Positions 18,135 to 29,460 of a stretch of 64,000 nt of DNA are shown in pieces. The first letter of the stretch is position 1, and each line of letters begins with the position of its first letter. Below the pieces are notes generated by a model. The model saw only the letters and a list, made by a program, of their open reading frames with translations. It made no database searches and had not been told where the DNA came from. The DNA is from Limnohabitans sp. Jir72. Lineage in GTDB: Bacteria > Pseudomonadota > Gammaproteobacteria > Burkholderiales > Burkholderiaceae_C. The DNA is taken from assembly GCF_003063575.1 (NCBI RefSeq), contig NZ_NESC01000003.1:264191-328190 (forward strand). Reading direction: 5' to 3'. The translations under genes were made by a program, and so were the position numbers.

Positions 18135-18704
18135 TTACCGGATCACGGCTCGGGCCAATTTCAGCATTTGACTGCTGGCTTTGATGTTGGATTTTTGCAG
18201 GTTCAGCAAGTTCACATCAAACTCCACGCGGTCATCGCTGAAAACCAGTGACAAGTGTGCCCCCAAGTCCATGGCCTGGCGGGCATCGCTGACCAACAAA
18301 ACCTGTGCGTTGCCCAACTGGCGTGCGGCAGCGGACAAGAGACGGGCGTCGCTCTCGCCAATGAACGCCATGGCGCAGTCTTTGATCTGGTCCATGGGCA
18401 CATCTTTGCGCACCAGGATTTCGCGGCCTTGCGCCATGCGGCGGTTCAAACTCAGCATGGCCCCATTGAGGTCATCCTTGCCCAACACACACAGGCGGAT
18501 GGTCTTGTCATCGGTGCCGGACATTTCGACGAACTTGGCGAAGTTGTACACATAGGCCGCTTTGATGCGGTCAGCCGTTTGCATGTCGGGTTGAGCGCTC
18601 ACGGTCAGTGCGAAAGTACCGATCAAGCCGCACAGGCTGCGCGCCAAAAATCGGACGGTGGAGGTGATGAATGGAAGGTGCATGTTCATGGTCATGTCCT
18701 TCAA
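18135..18704 (-). CDS. YfiR family periplasmic protein (DUF4154)
   Basis: Up to 189 residues, with a signal peptide (ARSLCGLIGTFALTVSAQP) and the family core KAAYVYNFAKFVEM...IRLCVLGKDD, then VRKDVPMDQIKDC, AMAFIGESDA and LLVSDARQAMDLGAHLSLV. YfiR binds the periplasmic sensor of the diguanylate cyclase YfiN in Pseudomonas and represses it. The ATG at 18704 overlaps the TonB receptor stop (ATGA), while ATGs at 18695 and 18689 are alternatives that keep the signal peptide. It lies between a TonB-type receptor and the CHASE8-like kinase, so it probably links an outer-membrane event to the kinase sensor. Confidence 0.88.
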   Translation of the reverse strand: MKDMTMNMHLPFITSTVRFLARSLCGLIGTFALTVSAQPDMQTADRIKAAYVYNFAKFVEMSGTDDKTIRLCVLGKDDLNGAMLSLNRRMAQGREILVRKDVPMDQIKDCAMAFIGESDARLLSAAARQLGNAQVLLVSDARQAMDLGAHLSLVFSDDRVEFDVNLLNLQKSNIKASSQMLKLARAVIR

Positions 18705-20905
18705 AAACGTGTCACTGCTTGAACCAACGCACTGCGTTGCACGTCATAGGCGCGCGTCGTGGGGAAGATGTTCATGAACTCCGTGTGGCGGTCCTTGAGC
18801 AGATTGCGCCCCATGACCGACAACTCGGTGTTGCGACTGACTTGCCACGCCAAACGCATGTCCAGCCCTGTATAGGCTGCAATGCGTGTGGGTTCAGATG
18901 TGTTGATCGTGTAGAAGGCCGTTTCCGACTGGTATCGCAAACGCACATCCAGATTCAGGTCATGCGCCAAACTGAAGTTGTTGTTCAACGAAATTTGATG
19001 CCTTGGCGAGGCGTTCTCATGCGAAGTCAGCTGAATGTTGCCCAGCACATCCCCGGTGCGCTCGCCTTTGATGCGCACATGGCTGTAGGACGTTTGCAGT
19101 TTCCACCAAGAGTAAGGATGCCACTCCAATGACACTTCGCCGCCCCAAGAGCGGGCTTTGTCCAAGTTGGTGTTGTAGCCCGACACGGTGAAGTAACAGG
19201 CACCCGGACCGAATTGGTACAGGCACGCCATGGCTTGCTGCACATCCAAAGGCGAAAGGGGGTTGGCCGCCATGCGGCCACCGCGCAACTGGCTGTAATC
19301 GGTCAGGAACAGCGATGAATCGATGCTCAGGAAGTTGGAGAACTGCTTGCGCCAACCCGCTTCCAGACTGATGGCTTTCTCGGCTTGCACTGAGGCATTG
19401 GCCAATGGCGACACCTGCGTCAATGCGGTCAGCATGTTCGCTGGCTGGTTCAGTCCCGTGATCTTATTCAAACTGGCGGCATCGGCCGCGCTGATGTCGA
19501 TGGTGGACATGCTTTCCGTGCGCCGTGGCGAACGCACCGAGCGCGACAATGCGCCCCAATACGCCTCTTTTTGGCTTGGTGTGTAAAGCACCCGTGCATT
19601 GGGCTGCACGTTGAAACCGGTCAAGCCGTCTTTCTCGAACTTGGAGCCGAGAATCAGCTTGAAGCGCTCAGGCACCAAGGCAATTTCATCGTGGACGAAT
19701 GCGCTGTAGCTGAGCCGCTGGTCCTTGCCATTGCTCAGGTAATACGGCGATGCCGGCAAGACCAGGTCATCGCGTGTGTGCCGCAAATTCAGGCCCCAGA
19801 TGAAATCGTGGGCGTCATACAGCTTGCGCTGCTGGAAGTCGACATCGAAATCGGTCTTGACACCCCCCATGGTCATGAGCGCTGGCACCAGGCCCAGCGG
19901 CATGGTCAATGAACTGGCCCCTGACCCCCAGACCCCTTTGTGCATGGTGCTTTCGTGGTCAAGCGAAGCTTGCAGCATGTTCTCGGCGCCATCGGCGGTT
20001 TTCCAGCTGTAGCGGCCTTGCACAGAGCCGCCCTGGTCGTTGGCGGACAAAAGCGCGTCCCTGGAATACGGCGTTTTGGCATCGCTGAAAGCCAAGATCG
20101 ATGGGGTGACCCAACCTTCTTTGGTGCGGTGCTGGTACAGCTCAGCCTTGATGCTGAGCTGGCCGCTGTCGACTTGCGGCTCCAACTTGAGACCCACGCG
20201 CTGCTGACTCGACCCGTCTGGAGAGACCCCGCCGGAATTTCGCTCTGATGCGCCGCCCATCGAGCCAAGCTTGCCATACACCTTGTAATGACCGCCTTGC
20301 TCCAGCACACCGGCATGACGCAAAGAAGTCGATGCCAAATCCCCAGTACCCCCCGTCGCGCTGAGCAGCGTGCCTTGGCTCGACGCCGCCGAACGCGTGA
20401 CGATGTTGATCACGCCATTCATGGCATTGGTGCCCCACAAGGCGGCACCAGGCCCACGAATGACTTCGATGCGCTCGATGTCTTCCATGACGGTGTCTTG
20501 TGTTTCCCACAGCACACCCGAAAACAGCGGCGAATAAACACTGCGCCCATCGACCTGCACCAGCAACTTGCCCGAGAAGCGTTCGTTGAACCCCCGGGAA
20601 CTGACCGCCCAGCTGTTGCGGCTGATCTGTGCCACATTGAGCCCGGACACCTGACGCAAAGCTTCGGGAATGGATTGCGCACCGGATCGGCGGATTTCTT
20701 CGGCAGAAATCACGTAGGCTGCGGCGGCCATGTCGGCCACCCGCTGCTCTTTTCTGGACATCGACATCAGGCGGTAATCCACCAATTCTTCGAGCGACAT
20801 GTCCAGAAACTCGTTGCTGGCTGCACTGGCCGTGGTGACCTGAACCGCACACGCAAGAAGAGTCCATCGCCGCAAGAATGCACTTCGTTTTTTGTTTTGC
20901 AACAT
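18701..20905 (-). CDS. TonB-dependent outer-membrane receptor
   Basis: A 734-residue receptor with a signal peptide ending at about TTASA. The plug domain is clear (AAAAYVISAEEIRRSGAQSI, PEALRQVSGLNVAQI, VLVQVDGRSVY-like segment, ERIEVIRGPGAALWGTNAMN, GVINIVTR), followed by a 22-strand-type barrel ending in a terminal Phe (VQAVTRF). The ATG at 20905 is chosen because AGGAG lies six bases upstream; a longer reading would need a TTG. It is the first gene of a TonB receptor-YfiR-hybrid kinase operon, so it may be a sensor or transducer rather than only a transporter. The ligand is not evident and no iron-uptake genes are adjacent. Confidence 0.9.
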   Translation of the reverse strand: MLQNKKRSAFLRRWTLLACAVQVTTASAASNEFLDMSLEELVDYRLMSMSRKEQRVADMAAAAYVISAEEIRRSGAQSIPEALRQVSGLNVAQISRNSWAVSSRGFNERFSGKLLVQVDGRSVYSPLFSGVLWETQDTVMEDIERIEVIRGPGAALWGTNAMNGVINIVTRSAASSQGTLLSATGGTGDLASTSLRHAGVLEQGGHYKVYGKLGSMGGASERNSGGVSPDGSSQQRVGLKLEPQVDSGQLSIKAELYQHRTKEGWVTPSILAFSDAKTPYSRDALLSANDQGGSVQGRYSWKTADGAENMLQASLDHESTMHKGVWGSGASSLTMPLGLVPALMTMGGVKTDFDVDFQQRKLYDAHDFIWGLNLRHTRDDLVLPASPYYLSNGKDQRLSYSAFVHDEIALVPERFKLILGSKFEKDGLTGFNVQPNARVLYTPSQKEAYWGALSRSVRSPRRTESMSTIDISAADAASLNKITGLNQPANMLTALTQVSPLANASVQAEKAISLEAGWRKQFSNFLSIDSSLFLTDYSQLRGGRMAANPLSPLDVQQAMACLYQFGPGACYFTVSGYNTNLDKARSWGGEVSLEWHPYSWWKLQTSYSHVRIKGERTGDVLGNIQLTSHENASPRHQISLNNNFSLAHDLNLDVRLRYQSETAFYTINTSEPTRIAAYTGLDMRLAWQVSRNTELSVMGRNLLKDRHTEFMNIFPTTRAYDVQRSALVQAVTRF

Positions 20906-20937
20906 CAACAACTCCTGCTTGGGCTTTAGGCCTCATG

Positions 20938-20957
20938 AAAATCAATTATTTGATTTT
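20938..20957. promoter_or_regulatory. Perfect AT-rich inverted repeat upstream of the TonB receptor operon
   Basis: AAAATCAA (20938-20945) and TTGATTTT (20950-20957) are exact 8-bp complements separated by TTAT. The repeat lies 33 bp upstream of the receptor start codon, within an AT-rich 180-bp stretch (20906-21094) that separates the operon from the divergent VTT-type gene. It is a good operator candidate for this operon. It does not match a Fur box well. The binding protein is unknown. Confidence 0.45.
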
Positions 20958-21094
20958 ACATTTTTTGTTTTTATACATCTAAATAATTTCAAAATACCAT
21001 CAATTCATCAAATTCAATTTAAAGTGCAGAACACCGCCGAACCACAGGCGTGTGCCTGCGCGTCACCACGGACAGGTCCGCTACACTGACCTGC

Positions 21095-21577
21095 ATGGAA
21101 CTTTGGCTTGATCAACTGCTGCATTGGCTGGCCCTGCCCCAGCATGGCCTGAGCACGGTCTTTGTGGCCGCCTTCGTCTCGGCCACCTTGCTGCCACTCG
21201 GGTCTGAACCAGCGGTGTTTGGCCTGATCAAACTCAACCCAGAACTGTTTTGGTCGGCCATTGCGGTGGGCACCGCAGGCAACACCTTGGGTGGCATGCT
21301 GACCTGGTGGATGGGCAGAGGGGGGCGCGCAGCGATGGGCCCTCAGCAGGCGTCAACCAGCCACCTGAGGGCACTGGCTTGGCTTGAAAAGCTCGGCCCC
21401 AAGGCCTGCTTGCTCAGCTGGCTGCCGGTGGTCGGCGACCCGCTGTGCGCGGTCGCGGGCTGGCTCAAGCTGCCGTTTTGGCCCTGCACTTTTTACATGG
21501 CCATCGGCAAATTCTTGCGCTACCTGTGCATGTCGCTGGCCTTGCTCTGGTTTTTTCCTCAAGGGGTGATGGCATGA
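21095..21577 (+). CDS. VTT/SNARE-associated family inner-membrane protein (YqaA-like)
   Basis: A 160-residue membrane protein with four or five hydrophobic helices. Features such as FVAAFVSATLLPLGSEP, AVGTAGNTLGGMLTWWMGR, LLSWLPVVGDPLCAVAGWL and FYMAIGKFLRYL are those of the small YqaA branch of the DedA/VTT family, whose members are thought to help lipid movement or membrane homeostasis. The ATG at 21095 is chosen because it starts directly before the first helix. The stop overlaps the next gene's ATG (ATGA), so the pair is co-translated. Confidence 0.85.
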   Translation: MELWLDQLLHWLALPQHGLSTVFVAAFVSATLLPLGSEPAVFGLIKLNPELFWSAIAVGTAGNTLGGMLTWWMGRGGRAAMGPQQASTSHLRALAWLEKLGPKACLLSWLPVVGDPLCAVAGWLKLPFWPCTFYMAIGKFLRYLCMSLALLWFFPQGVMA

Positions 21578-22527
21578 AAACAATGCGGTTGCTGCGCTGG
21601 TCGGCGCTGATCTTGGTGGTGGTGCTGTTTGCGGGCATGGGCCTGGCGTGGGCACCCGACCGCAGCGTGGACAACCTCAAAGAGCGGTGGGCACCCGCCC
21701 CGTCGCAATTCATCCCCTTGCAAGGCATGCAGGTGCACTTGCGCGACGAAGGCCCACGCAATGACCCCGAGCCCATCGTGCTGATCCACGGCACCTCGGC
21801 CAGCTTGCACACCTGGGACGGCTGGACAGCGGCGCTCAAAGGCCAGCGCCGCGTCATCCGCATGGACCTGCCCGGCTTTGGCCTGACCGGCCCCGCGCCC
21901 GATGGCGACTACCGCATGACCCGTTACGCCGACTTCATCGCCGCCCTGCTGGACCAGCTGGGCGTGCGCCGTGCGGTGCTGGCAGGCAATTCGCTGGGCG
22001 GCGGCGTGGCCTGGCGCACCGCGGTGCAGCACCCCGAACGGGTCAGCCGTCTGGTGCTGGTAGACGCCACAGGCTACCCGTTGCAATCGACCTCGGTGCC
22101 ACTGGGCTTTCGGCTGGCCCAGATCGAGTGGCTCAAGCCGGTGATGAGCCGACTCTTGCCCCGGCGCATGATCGAATCCAGCGTGCGCAACGTCTACGCC
22201 GACCCGGGCAAGGTCACGCCCGAACTGGTGGACCGCTACTACGAGCTGACGCTGCGCGCGGGCAACCGCGAGAGCCTGACCCAGCGCATGAAGCTGCGCG
22301 AAACCGATGCCCAGTCCGCCGGGCTGATTGCCACCATCGGGCAGCCCACGCTGATTTTGTGGGGCACACAGGACCGGCTCATCCCCGAGCCCTCAGGTCA
22401 ACGCTTTCACCAAGACATCCCTGGCAGCCAATATGTGGTGTTGGACGGCCTGGGCCATGTGCCGCAAGAGGAAGACCCACAGCGCAGCGTGGCTGAGGTG
22501 TTGAAATTTCTGGCGGCCAAACGCTGA
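21574..22527 (+). CDS. Alpha/beta hydrolase, membrane-anchored
   Basis: A 317-residue alpha/beta-hydrolase-fold protein. An N-terminal hydrophobic helix (LLRWSALILVVVLFAGMGLA) suggests a membrane anchor or signal. The oxyanion segment is IVLIHGTSASLHTWDGW, the nucleophile elbow is GNSLGGG with the catalytic Ser, the acid is in LWGTQDRLIPE and the histidine is in DGLGHVPQEEDP. The triad is therefore complete. The substrate cannot be read from the sequence; relatives include esterases, lipases and ring-cleavage-product hydrolases. It overlaps the VTT-type gene by four bases and ends just before a bidirectional terminator. Confidence 0.87.
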   Translation: MKTMRLLRWSALILVVVLFAGMGLAWAPDRSVDNLKERWAPAPSQFIPLQGMQVHLRDEGPRNDPEPIVLIHGTSASLHTWDGWTAALKGQRRVIRMDLPGFGLTGPAPDGDYRMTRYADFIAALLDQLGVRRAVLAGNSLGGGVAWRTAVQHPERVSRLVLVDATGYPLQSTSVPLGFRLAQIEWLKPVMSRLLPRRMIESSVRNVYADPGKVTPELVDRYYELTLRAGNRESLTQRMKLRETDAQSAGLIATIGQPTLILWGTQDRLIPEPSGQRFHQDIPGSQYVVLDGLGHVPQEEDPQRSVAEVLKFLAAKR

Positions 22528-22546
22528 CCCAGCGCCTTGGCACCAC

Positions 22547-22575
22547 AAAAAAACCGCTCCTCAGAGCGGTTTTTT
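22547..22575. terminator. Bidirectional rho-independent terminator
   Basis: Stem CCGCTC/GAGCGG with loop CTCA (22554-22569) is flanked by seven A residues on the left and six T residues on the right. It therefore works for both converging genes, the hydrolase (plus) and ychF (minus). Confidence 0.9.
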
Positions 22576-22593
22576 GTTGAAGCCTCGGCGGGC

Positions 22594-23685
22594 TCAGGAG
22601 CTGAACAAGAAGTTCATCACATCGCCATCCTTGACGACGTATTCCTTGCCTTCGGCGCGCATCTTGCCCGCGTCTTTAGCACCCTGCTCGCCTTTGAAGG
22701 CGATGAAGTCGTCAAACGCGATGGTTTGGGCGCGGATGTAGCCCTTTTCAAAGTCGGTGTGGATCACGCCTGCCGCTTGCGGACCGGTGTCGCCCACGTG
22801 GATGGTCCAGGCGCGCACTTCCTTCACGCCGGCGGTGAAGTAGGTTTGCAGGCCCAGCAAGGCGTAAGCCGAGCGGATCAGGCGGTTCAGGCCTGGCTCA
22901 TCCTGGCCAAGTTCCTTCAAGAATTCGAGGCGGTCTGCATCGTCCATCTCGGACAACTCGGCCTCGATCTTGGCGCAAATGGCCACCACGGGTGCGTTTT
23001 GCTTGGCGGCAAAGGCTTTGAGGCGGTCGAGGAAAGGGTTGTTTTCAAAACCGTCTTCCGACACGTTGGCCACGAACATGGCCGGCTTGGCGGTGATGAA
23101 GTAGAACTGCTTGAGTTCGGCGCGCTCTTCCTTGCTGAAGTCGATGGTGCGCACCGGCTGGGTGTCGTTCAGTGCCGCCAAGCACTTTTCCAAAACAGCC
23201 ATCTGCTTGACAGCTTCCTTGTCGCCGGAGCGGGCGATTTTGCTCACGCGGTGGATGGCCTTTTCGGCTGCGGCCAGGTCGGCCAGGCACAGCTCGGTCT
23301 GGATGACCTCGATGTCGGCAATCGGGTCCACCTTGTTGGCCACGTGGATGACGTTGTCGTCTTCAAAGCAGCGCACCACGTTGACGATGGCGTCGGTCTC
23401 GCGGATGTGGGCCAGAAACTTGTTGCCCAAGCCTTCACCCGTGCTGGCCCCAGCCACCAAACCGGCAATGTCCACAAACTCCACGATGGCCGGCACGATG
23501 CGCTCGGGCGTGATGATCTCGGCCAACTGCTGCAAGCGCGGATCGGGCACCTCGACCACGCCCGTGTTGGGCTCGATGGTACAAAAGGGGTAGTTTTCAG
23601 CGGCGATGCCGGCTTTGGTCAGGGCGTTGAAAAGGGTGGATTTGCCGACGTTGGGCAAACCCACGATGCCGCATTGGAGGCTCAT
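22594..23685 (-). CDS. ychF: Redox-regulated ATPase YchF (Obg family)
   Basis: A 363-residue P-loop protein. The G1 loop is [15 protein letters not shown]3 is [10 protein letters not shown], and the base-recognition motif is the YchF-type NVSE (in [10 protein letters not shown]) instead of NKxD, which accounts for ATP over GTP preference. The C-terminal TGS domain runs to the end ([17 protein letters not shown], then [16 protein letters not shown]). It binds the ribosome and modulates stress responses in E. coli. Length and order are standard. Its promoter must lie in 23686-24030. Confidence 0.97.
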   Translation of the reverse strand: MSLQCGIVGLPNVGKSTLFNALTKAGIAAENYPFCTIEPNTGVVEVPDPRLQQLAEIITPERIVPAIVEFVDIAGLVAGASTGEGLGNKFLAHIRETDAIVNVVRCFEDDNVIHVANKVDPIADIEVIQTELCLADLAAAEKAIHRVSKIARSGDKEAVKQMAVLEKCLAALNDTQPVRTIDFSKEERAELKQFYFITAKPAMFVANVSEDGFENNPFLDRLKAFAAKQNAPVVAICAKIEAELSEMDDADRLEFLKELGQDEPGLNRLIRSAYALLGLQTYFTAGVKEVRAWTIHVGDTGPQAAGVIHTDFEKGYIRAQTIAFDDFIAFKGEQGAKDAGKMRAEGKEYVVKDGDVMNFLFSS

Positions 23686-24030
23686 GAATTTTTTCCTTAT
23701 AAATCAAGATCGCACATGCACGATCGAGCCCGATTTGGGTGGGGTCGAATGCCCGGTCCGCGCAGACAAGTGGATGCCACTGCGCAGCGGCATACCGTCA
23801 AAAACCGCACCCAGGGCGCTGTTTTTTTCATGGTTTTGCCCTCGGGTGAATGGGCTCGATTGTACTGATCAGCGAACTGCGACTTCTTGGCACCGCCGCG
23901 CCTGGAAATCGACCCCGAGCGGTGCTCCGCTTGTGGACGGCATGCCATTGTTGCGCGAAGAATTGCCGCGGGTGCTCCTGTCATCTGGCGTCAGAGCACG
24001 CCCTTGCACGGCAGCGCCAGCGCGATCCCA
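23686..24030. other. Gap of 345 bp between ychF and the L,D-transpeptidase gene
   Basis: No convincing gene was found. Open frames exist on both strands but show no signal peptide, no good ribosome site and no recognisable motif. The segment must hold the ychF promoter (minus strand) and probably the 3' untranslated end of the mreB operon. A short palindrome, GATCG (23708-23712) and CGATC (23721-23725), lies close to the ychF start. Confidence 0.5.
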
Positions 24031-25326
24031 TCATCTGACCACGCCCTTGATTGAAGATCTGGCACCTGTGCTGGCACTGACAGAAACAGCCCGCCATTGA
24101 TGCGCTTGCTCAACCCAATAGCTGGGTGTCGCCCAACTGGGCTGTCCCATGACCGAGGCTTCTGAACCAGACAAGATGGCCGCCATCTTGCGGCCTTGCG
24201 CTTGCCAGCTCAACAAAGCCAGCGTGTCATCTTTTCCTTTTATCGCGTTGTTTTGTCCAAGCGCCTTCAATGGGTCTCTCAAATTCTTGTTCTTTTGGGG
24301 GGGCACCCACTCAATCTGCGGCAGGATGAACACAGGTGTACCCGCTGGCAGTTGAAATTTCAGCAACGCCTCCATGTCCGGATTGGAAAGCACGACACAG
24401 CCATCCGTAGACTCTGGAGCCTGGGCATACTGATCGCTGGGCGAGCCATGGATCCAGATACCCGAACCGGTTTTTCCGTCGAGCAGGTCCAGCTCATTTG
24501 GGTAATTCAGCGTCAGCGCCCCCGAACCATAGAGGTCGGGTAAGACATGCCCTGGGTAGGATTTCTGAACCACATAAGCGCCCAATGGGGTCTTGCCATC
24601 GCCGCGTTGCTGCTTACCAATGCCGCGCTGACCCACGGACATGTAACTTTCAAAAATGACCTGCAAACCTGGGCCTGCGTCTTGAGCCCCTTCGGAAGAT
24701 GCGTGCCCCATCAAATACAAGCGGGAATGCAACGCATCCACGACCACGGCAAATGGCACTTTGGGTGACAAATAGACCAGTCCTTCAGGCTCTTTACCGG
24801 CATAAACGGCAGCATCGGGTCTTGTCAGGCGCTGCCGAGCTTCATCGTTGAGCTGTTTCAAGCGTTGTTGCGTCACCCCTGGCTCGCCGATGTGCAGTGC
24901 AGAACGCGCATCGATGGGTTGATCCGATGTGAGGTTGAGCAAGTCGGCAAATAACAACTGTCCGAGCTGGAAGTTTGGGTGACGCTCAACAAGTTCTTGC
25001 GCAATACCCAATGCCTCAGCCCTCTGTCCTTTCAACAAGCGCCGATGGGCTTCACGCAACAAAGACTCTGCATCGGGCTGCGCAGGAGGCTCCTGAGCTG
25101 AGGCGTTCTCAAACTGCGTTTCCCAAGGAATGACATGCAAGTTCAGGCGCTGACCAGCAACGACTTCCCAGCTCTTATCGGGCAACAAGCCCAGCGGCAG
25201 CACAATCAAAAAGACCAATAGGCCATGATGCGCCCAAGCGCTTTGCTTGATCCAAGCAAAGCACCAGACAAACCGCACAGATGCCGTCCGCCAGTTCAAT
25301 TGGCACTCTCGGAGATGATGCGCCAC
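24031..25326 (-). CDS. L,D-transpeptidase family protein (YkuD domain)
   Basis: Up to 431 residues. A membrane segment lies at about 34-50 (HGLLVFLIVLPLGLL), then a helical region with TPR-like character (about 85-150: LLREAHRRLLKGQRAEALGI), and the YkuD catalytic domain (about 185-350). The active-site motif is complete: IWIHGS, then STDGCVVLSN with the catalytic Cys. These enzymes make 3-3 peptidoglycan cross-links or attach proteins to the wall. The start is uncertain: the frame begins inside the preceding gene (31-bp overlap) and a later start would lose the anchor. It ends the mreB-led operon. Confidence 0.85.
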   Translation of the reverse strand: MAHHLRECQLNWRTASVRFVWCFAWIKQSAWAHHGLLVFLIVLPLGLLPDKSWEVVAGQRLNLHVIPWETQFENASAQEPPAQPDAESLLREAHRRLLKGQRAEALGIAQELVERHPNFQLGQLLFADLLNLTSDQPIDARSALHIGEPGVTQQRLKQLNDEARQRLTRPDAAVYAGKEPEGLVYLSPKVPFAVVVDALHSRLYLMGHASSEGAQDAGPGLQVIFESYMSVGQRGIGKQQRGDGKTPLGAYVVQKSYPGHVLPDLYGSGALTLNYPNELDLLDGKTGSGIWIHGSPSDQYAQAPESTDGCVVLSNPDMEALLKFQLPAGTPVFILPQIEWVPPQKNKNLRDPLKALGQNNAIKGKDDTLALLSWQAQGRKMAAILSGSEASVMGQPSWATPSYWVEQAHQWRAVSVSASTGARSSIKGVVR

Positions 25327-25951
25327 CTGACGCCCTCCCTTTGCAGACGCAGGATTTTAGGACCGACCCAGTGCGTTTGCGCTGTGGCGTACAACTGCTC
25401 AAACTTAACAGTCGCCATCTCACCGTCCAAGGTGACTTGCAAGTCACGGATTTCGTGCGTGATCTGCCCCTTGGACAAGATCCTTTGGCGGCGCACTTTT
25501 TCCCAGGCAGATCGACTCAGACCGCCCGCAGGAACAAACGACGTCGCGTACTGATCAAAGTAAGCGTCCATGCTGCGTGAGCTCCACGCCTGACTCCAGC
25601 GCTCCAGAACCTGGCGAATCTGAGCACGGTCGTCGAGCCGCATTGCCGTTGGCGCGGGGTTCACCACATTTTTGACCACCTGTGCTGACTTCTCAACAAA
25701 GGGCGTCGGTTGCGCACGGCTTTGCGCATCCGATACTGAAGGCATGGATGCAGGAACAAGCAAAGCTTGCGGCTCCTGTGAAACGATGGTGACACCTGGC
25801 GGTTCAATAGGGGACTGCCAAGCCCAGTCATCACGTTTTATCTCTTTGGGGTGCATCAGAAGAACGACGACACTCCCTACCCCCAAGAGTGCGAGCAACA
25901 CCCAACCTGCCCTTTGTGTAGCGTTGGATTTGAGAAACAGGTTCCTTGATC

Positions 25952-25955
<4 letters not shown>
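25296..25955 (-). CDS. NTF2-like domain protein, membrane-anchored
   Basis: A 219-residue protein with one membrane segment near the N-terminus (GWVLLALLGVGSVVVLLM), a Pro/Gln/Ser-rich linker, and an NTF2-like domain (about 105-219) with RQVLERWSQAWSSRSMDAYFDQYATSF, LSRSAWEKVRRQRI and GVRWRIISE. The same domain ends the preceding protein, and NTF2-like domains of this style occur as C-terminal parts of L,D-transpeptidases (Cds6 type). The ATG at 25955 overlaps the previous stop (ATGA). It is likely a periplasmic partner of the transpeptidase encoded next. Confidence 0.75.
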
Positions 25956-28250
<2,295 letters not shown>

Positions 28251-29417
28251 ATGGCAAACCAACCCGATATTTGCATCCGAGGCGCCGGCATTGTGGGCCG
28301 CACTTTGGCCCTGTTGCTGGCCCGCGAACGGGTGCGCGTGACGCTGGTCGAGTCGCCCGCTCCGCCCAGGGGCCCCGATGTGCGGGCCTACTCGCTCAAC
28401 AGCGCTGCGCAGCGCATGCTGCAAGACCTGCGCTGCTGGCCCGACAGCCCCGCTGTAACACCGGTGCACCAGATGCGGGTCTTTGGCGACCACGGCGGCG
28501 ATTTGACCTTTGGCGCACAAGGCCTGGGCGCAGGGGAGCTCAACTGGATCGTGGACGTGCCCGTGCTCGAAGCGCGTCTGGCTGCGGCCGTGCAATTTCA
28601 ACCACAGATCGAAGTGGTGCAAGCCCCCGTGGCTGCGCCGCTGACCGTGATTTGCGAAGGCCGCGCCAGCCAAACCCGCGCCGAACTGGGCGTGGCTTTT
28701 GCCATCACAGCCTACGAACAACACGCGGTGGCCGCCCGCTTGCGCTGCGAAGAGCCTCACGGCGGCGTGGCGCGGCAATGGTTCACCTGGGGGCAAGTGC
28801 CTGGCCACGCCCAAGCCCAGGCCGAGATTCTGGCGCTGCTGCCCCTGGACGGCGAAGGCGGCCACGAGGTCGCGCTGGTGTGGTCAGTCCACCCCTTGCG
28901 CGTGCCCCACCTGATGGGTCTGAGCGCCGAAGACTTTGCCAGCGAACTCAGCCAAGCTTGCCACATGGCCCTTGGCCCCATGACGCTGAGCGCTGAACGT
29001 GCGGTCTGGCCCTTGCAACTGGCCCATGCCTCGCGCTGGATCGGCGAGATGCCCGGCACCACGAAACAGGCTTTTGCACTGGCTGGTGACGCGGCACACA
29101 GCCTGCACCCCTTGGCGGGTCAAGGTTTGAACATCGGCCTGGCCGATGTGGCCGAGTTGGTGCGCGTGATCCAGGCCAAAGAATTCTGGCGTCCACTGCA
29201 CGACAGCAAACTGCTGCGTCGCTACGAACGCGCCCGCCAAGCAGATGTGCAGGCCATGGCTTATGTCACCGATGGTCTGCAGCGCCTGTTTGCCCGGCCC
29301 GGCCCGGCATGGCAAAACCTGCGCAACTGGGGCATGCGCGGCTTTGACCGCAGCGGTCCTTTGAAAAACTGGATGACACGGCACGCCATGGGTGCCGATG
29401 CACCCCATGCGCATTGA
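28251..29417 (+). CDS. UbiH/UbiF/VisC-type FAD-dependent hydroxylase
   Basis: A 388-residue flavoprotein monooxygenase. The FAD dinucleotide fold begins DICIRGAGIVGRTLALLLA and the second FAD motif is FALAGDAAHSLHPLAGQGLN, the classic signature of the ubiquinone-ring hydroxylases, followed by IGLADVAELVRV. The DG motif region is atypical and the middle is shorter than in E. coli UbiH. It most likely hydroxylates a ubiquinone precursor; position specificity (C5, C6 or C1) cannot be decided here. The ATG at 28251 is chosen because it begins right before the FAD fold. dsbC follows after 43 bp. Confidence 0.85.
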   Translation: MANQPDICIRGAGIVGRTLALLLARERVRVTLVESPAPPRGPDVRAYSLNSAAQRMLQDLRCWPDSPAVTPVHQMRVFGDHGGDLTFGAQGLGAGELNWIVDVPVLEARLAAAVQFQPQIEVVQAPVAAPLTVICEGRASQTRAELGVAFAITAYEQHAVAARLRCEEPHGGVARQWFTWGQVPGHAQAQAEILALLPLDGEGGHEVALVWSVHPLRVPHLMGLSAEDFASELSQACHMALGPMTLSAERAVWPLQLAHASRWIGEMPGTTKQAFALAGDAAHSLHPLAGQGLNIGLADVAELVRVIQAKEFWRPLHDSKLLRRYERARQADVQAMAYVTDGLQRLFARPGPAWQNLRNWGMRGFDRSGPLKNWMTRHAMGADAPHAH

Positions 29418-29460
29418 ACACACCATCCCAACCTGCGTTTTTGATACGGAACCTCCCCTC

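Noticed and set aside
23850..24030. Plus-strand segment reading LRLLGTAAPGNR followed in another frame by Cys-containing residues, faintly like the start of a metallo-beta-lactamase-fold enzyme.
   Set aside because: Similarity is limited to a few residues and needs a frameshift; no metal-binding HxHxDH motif follows.
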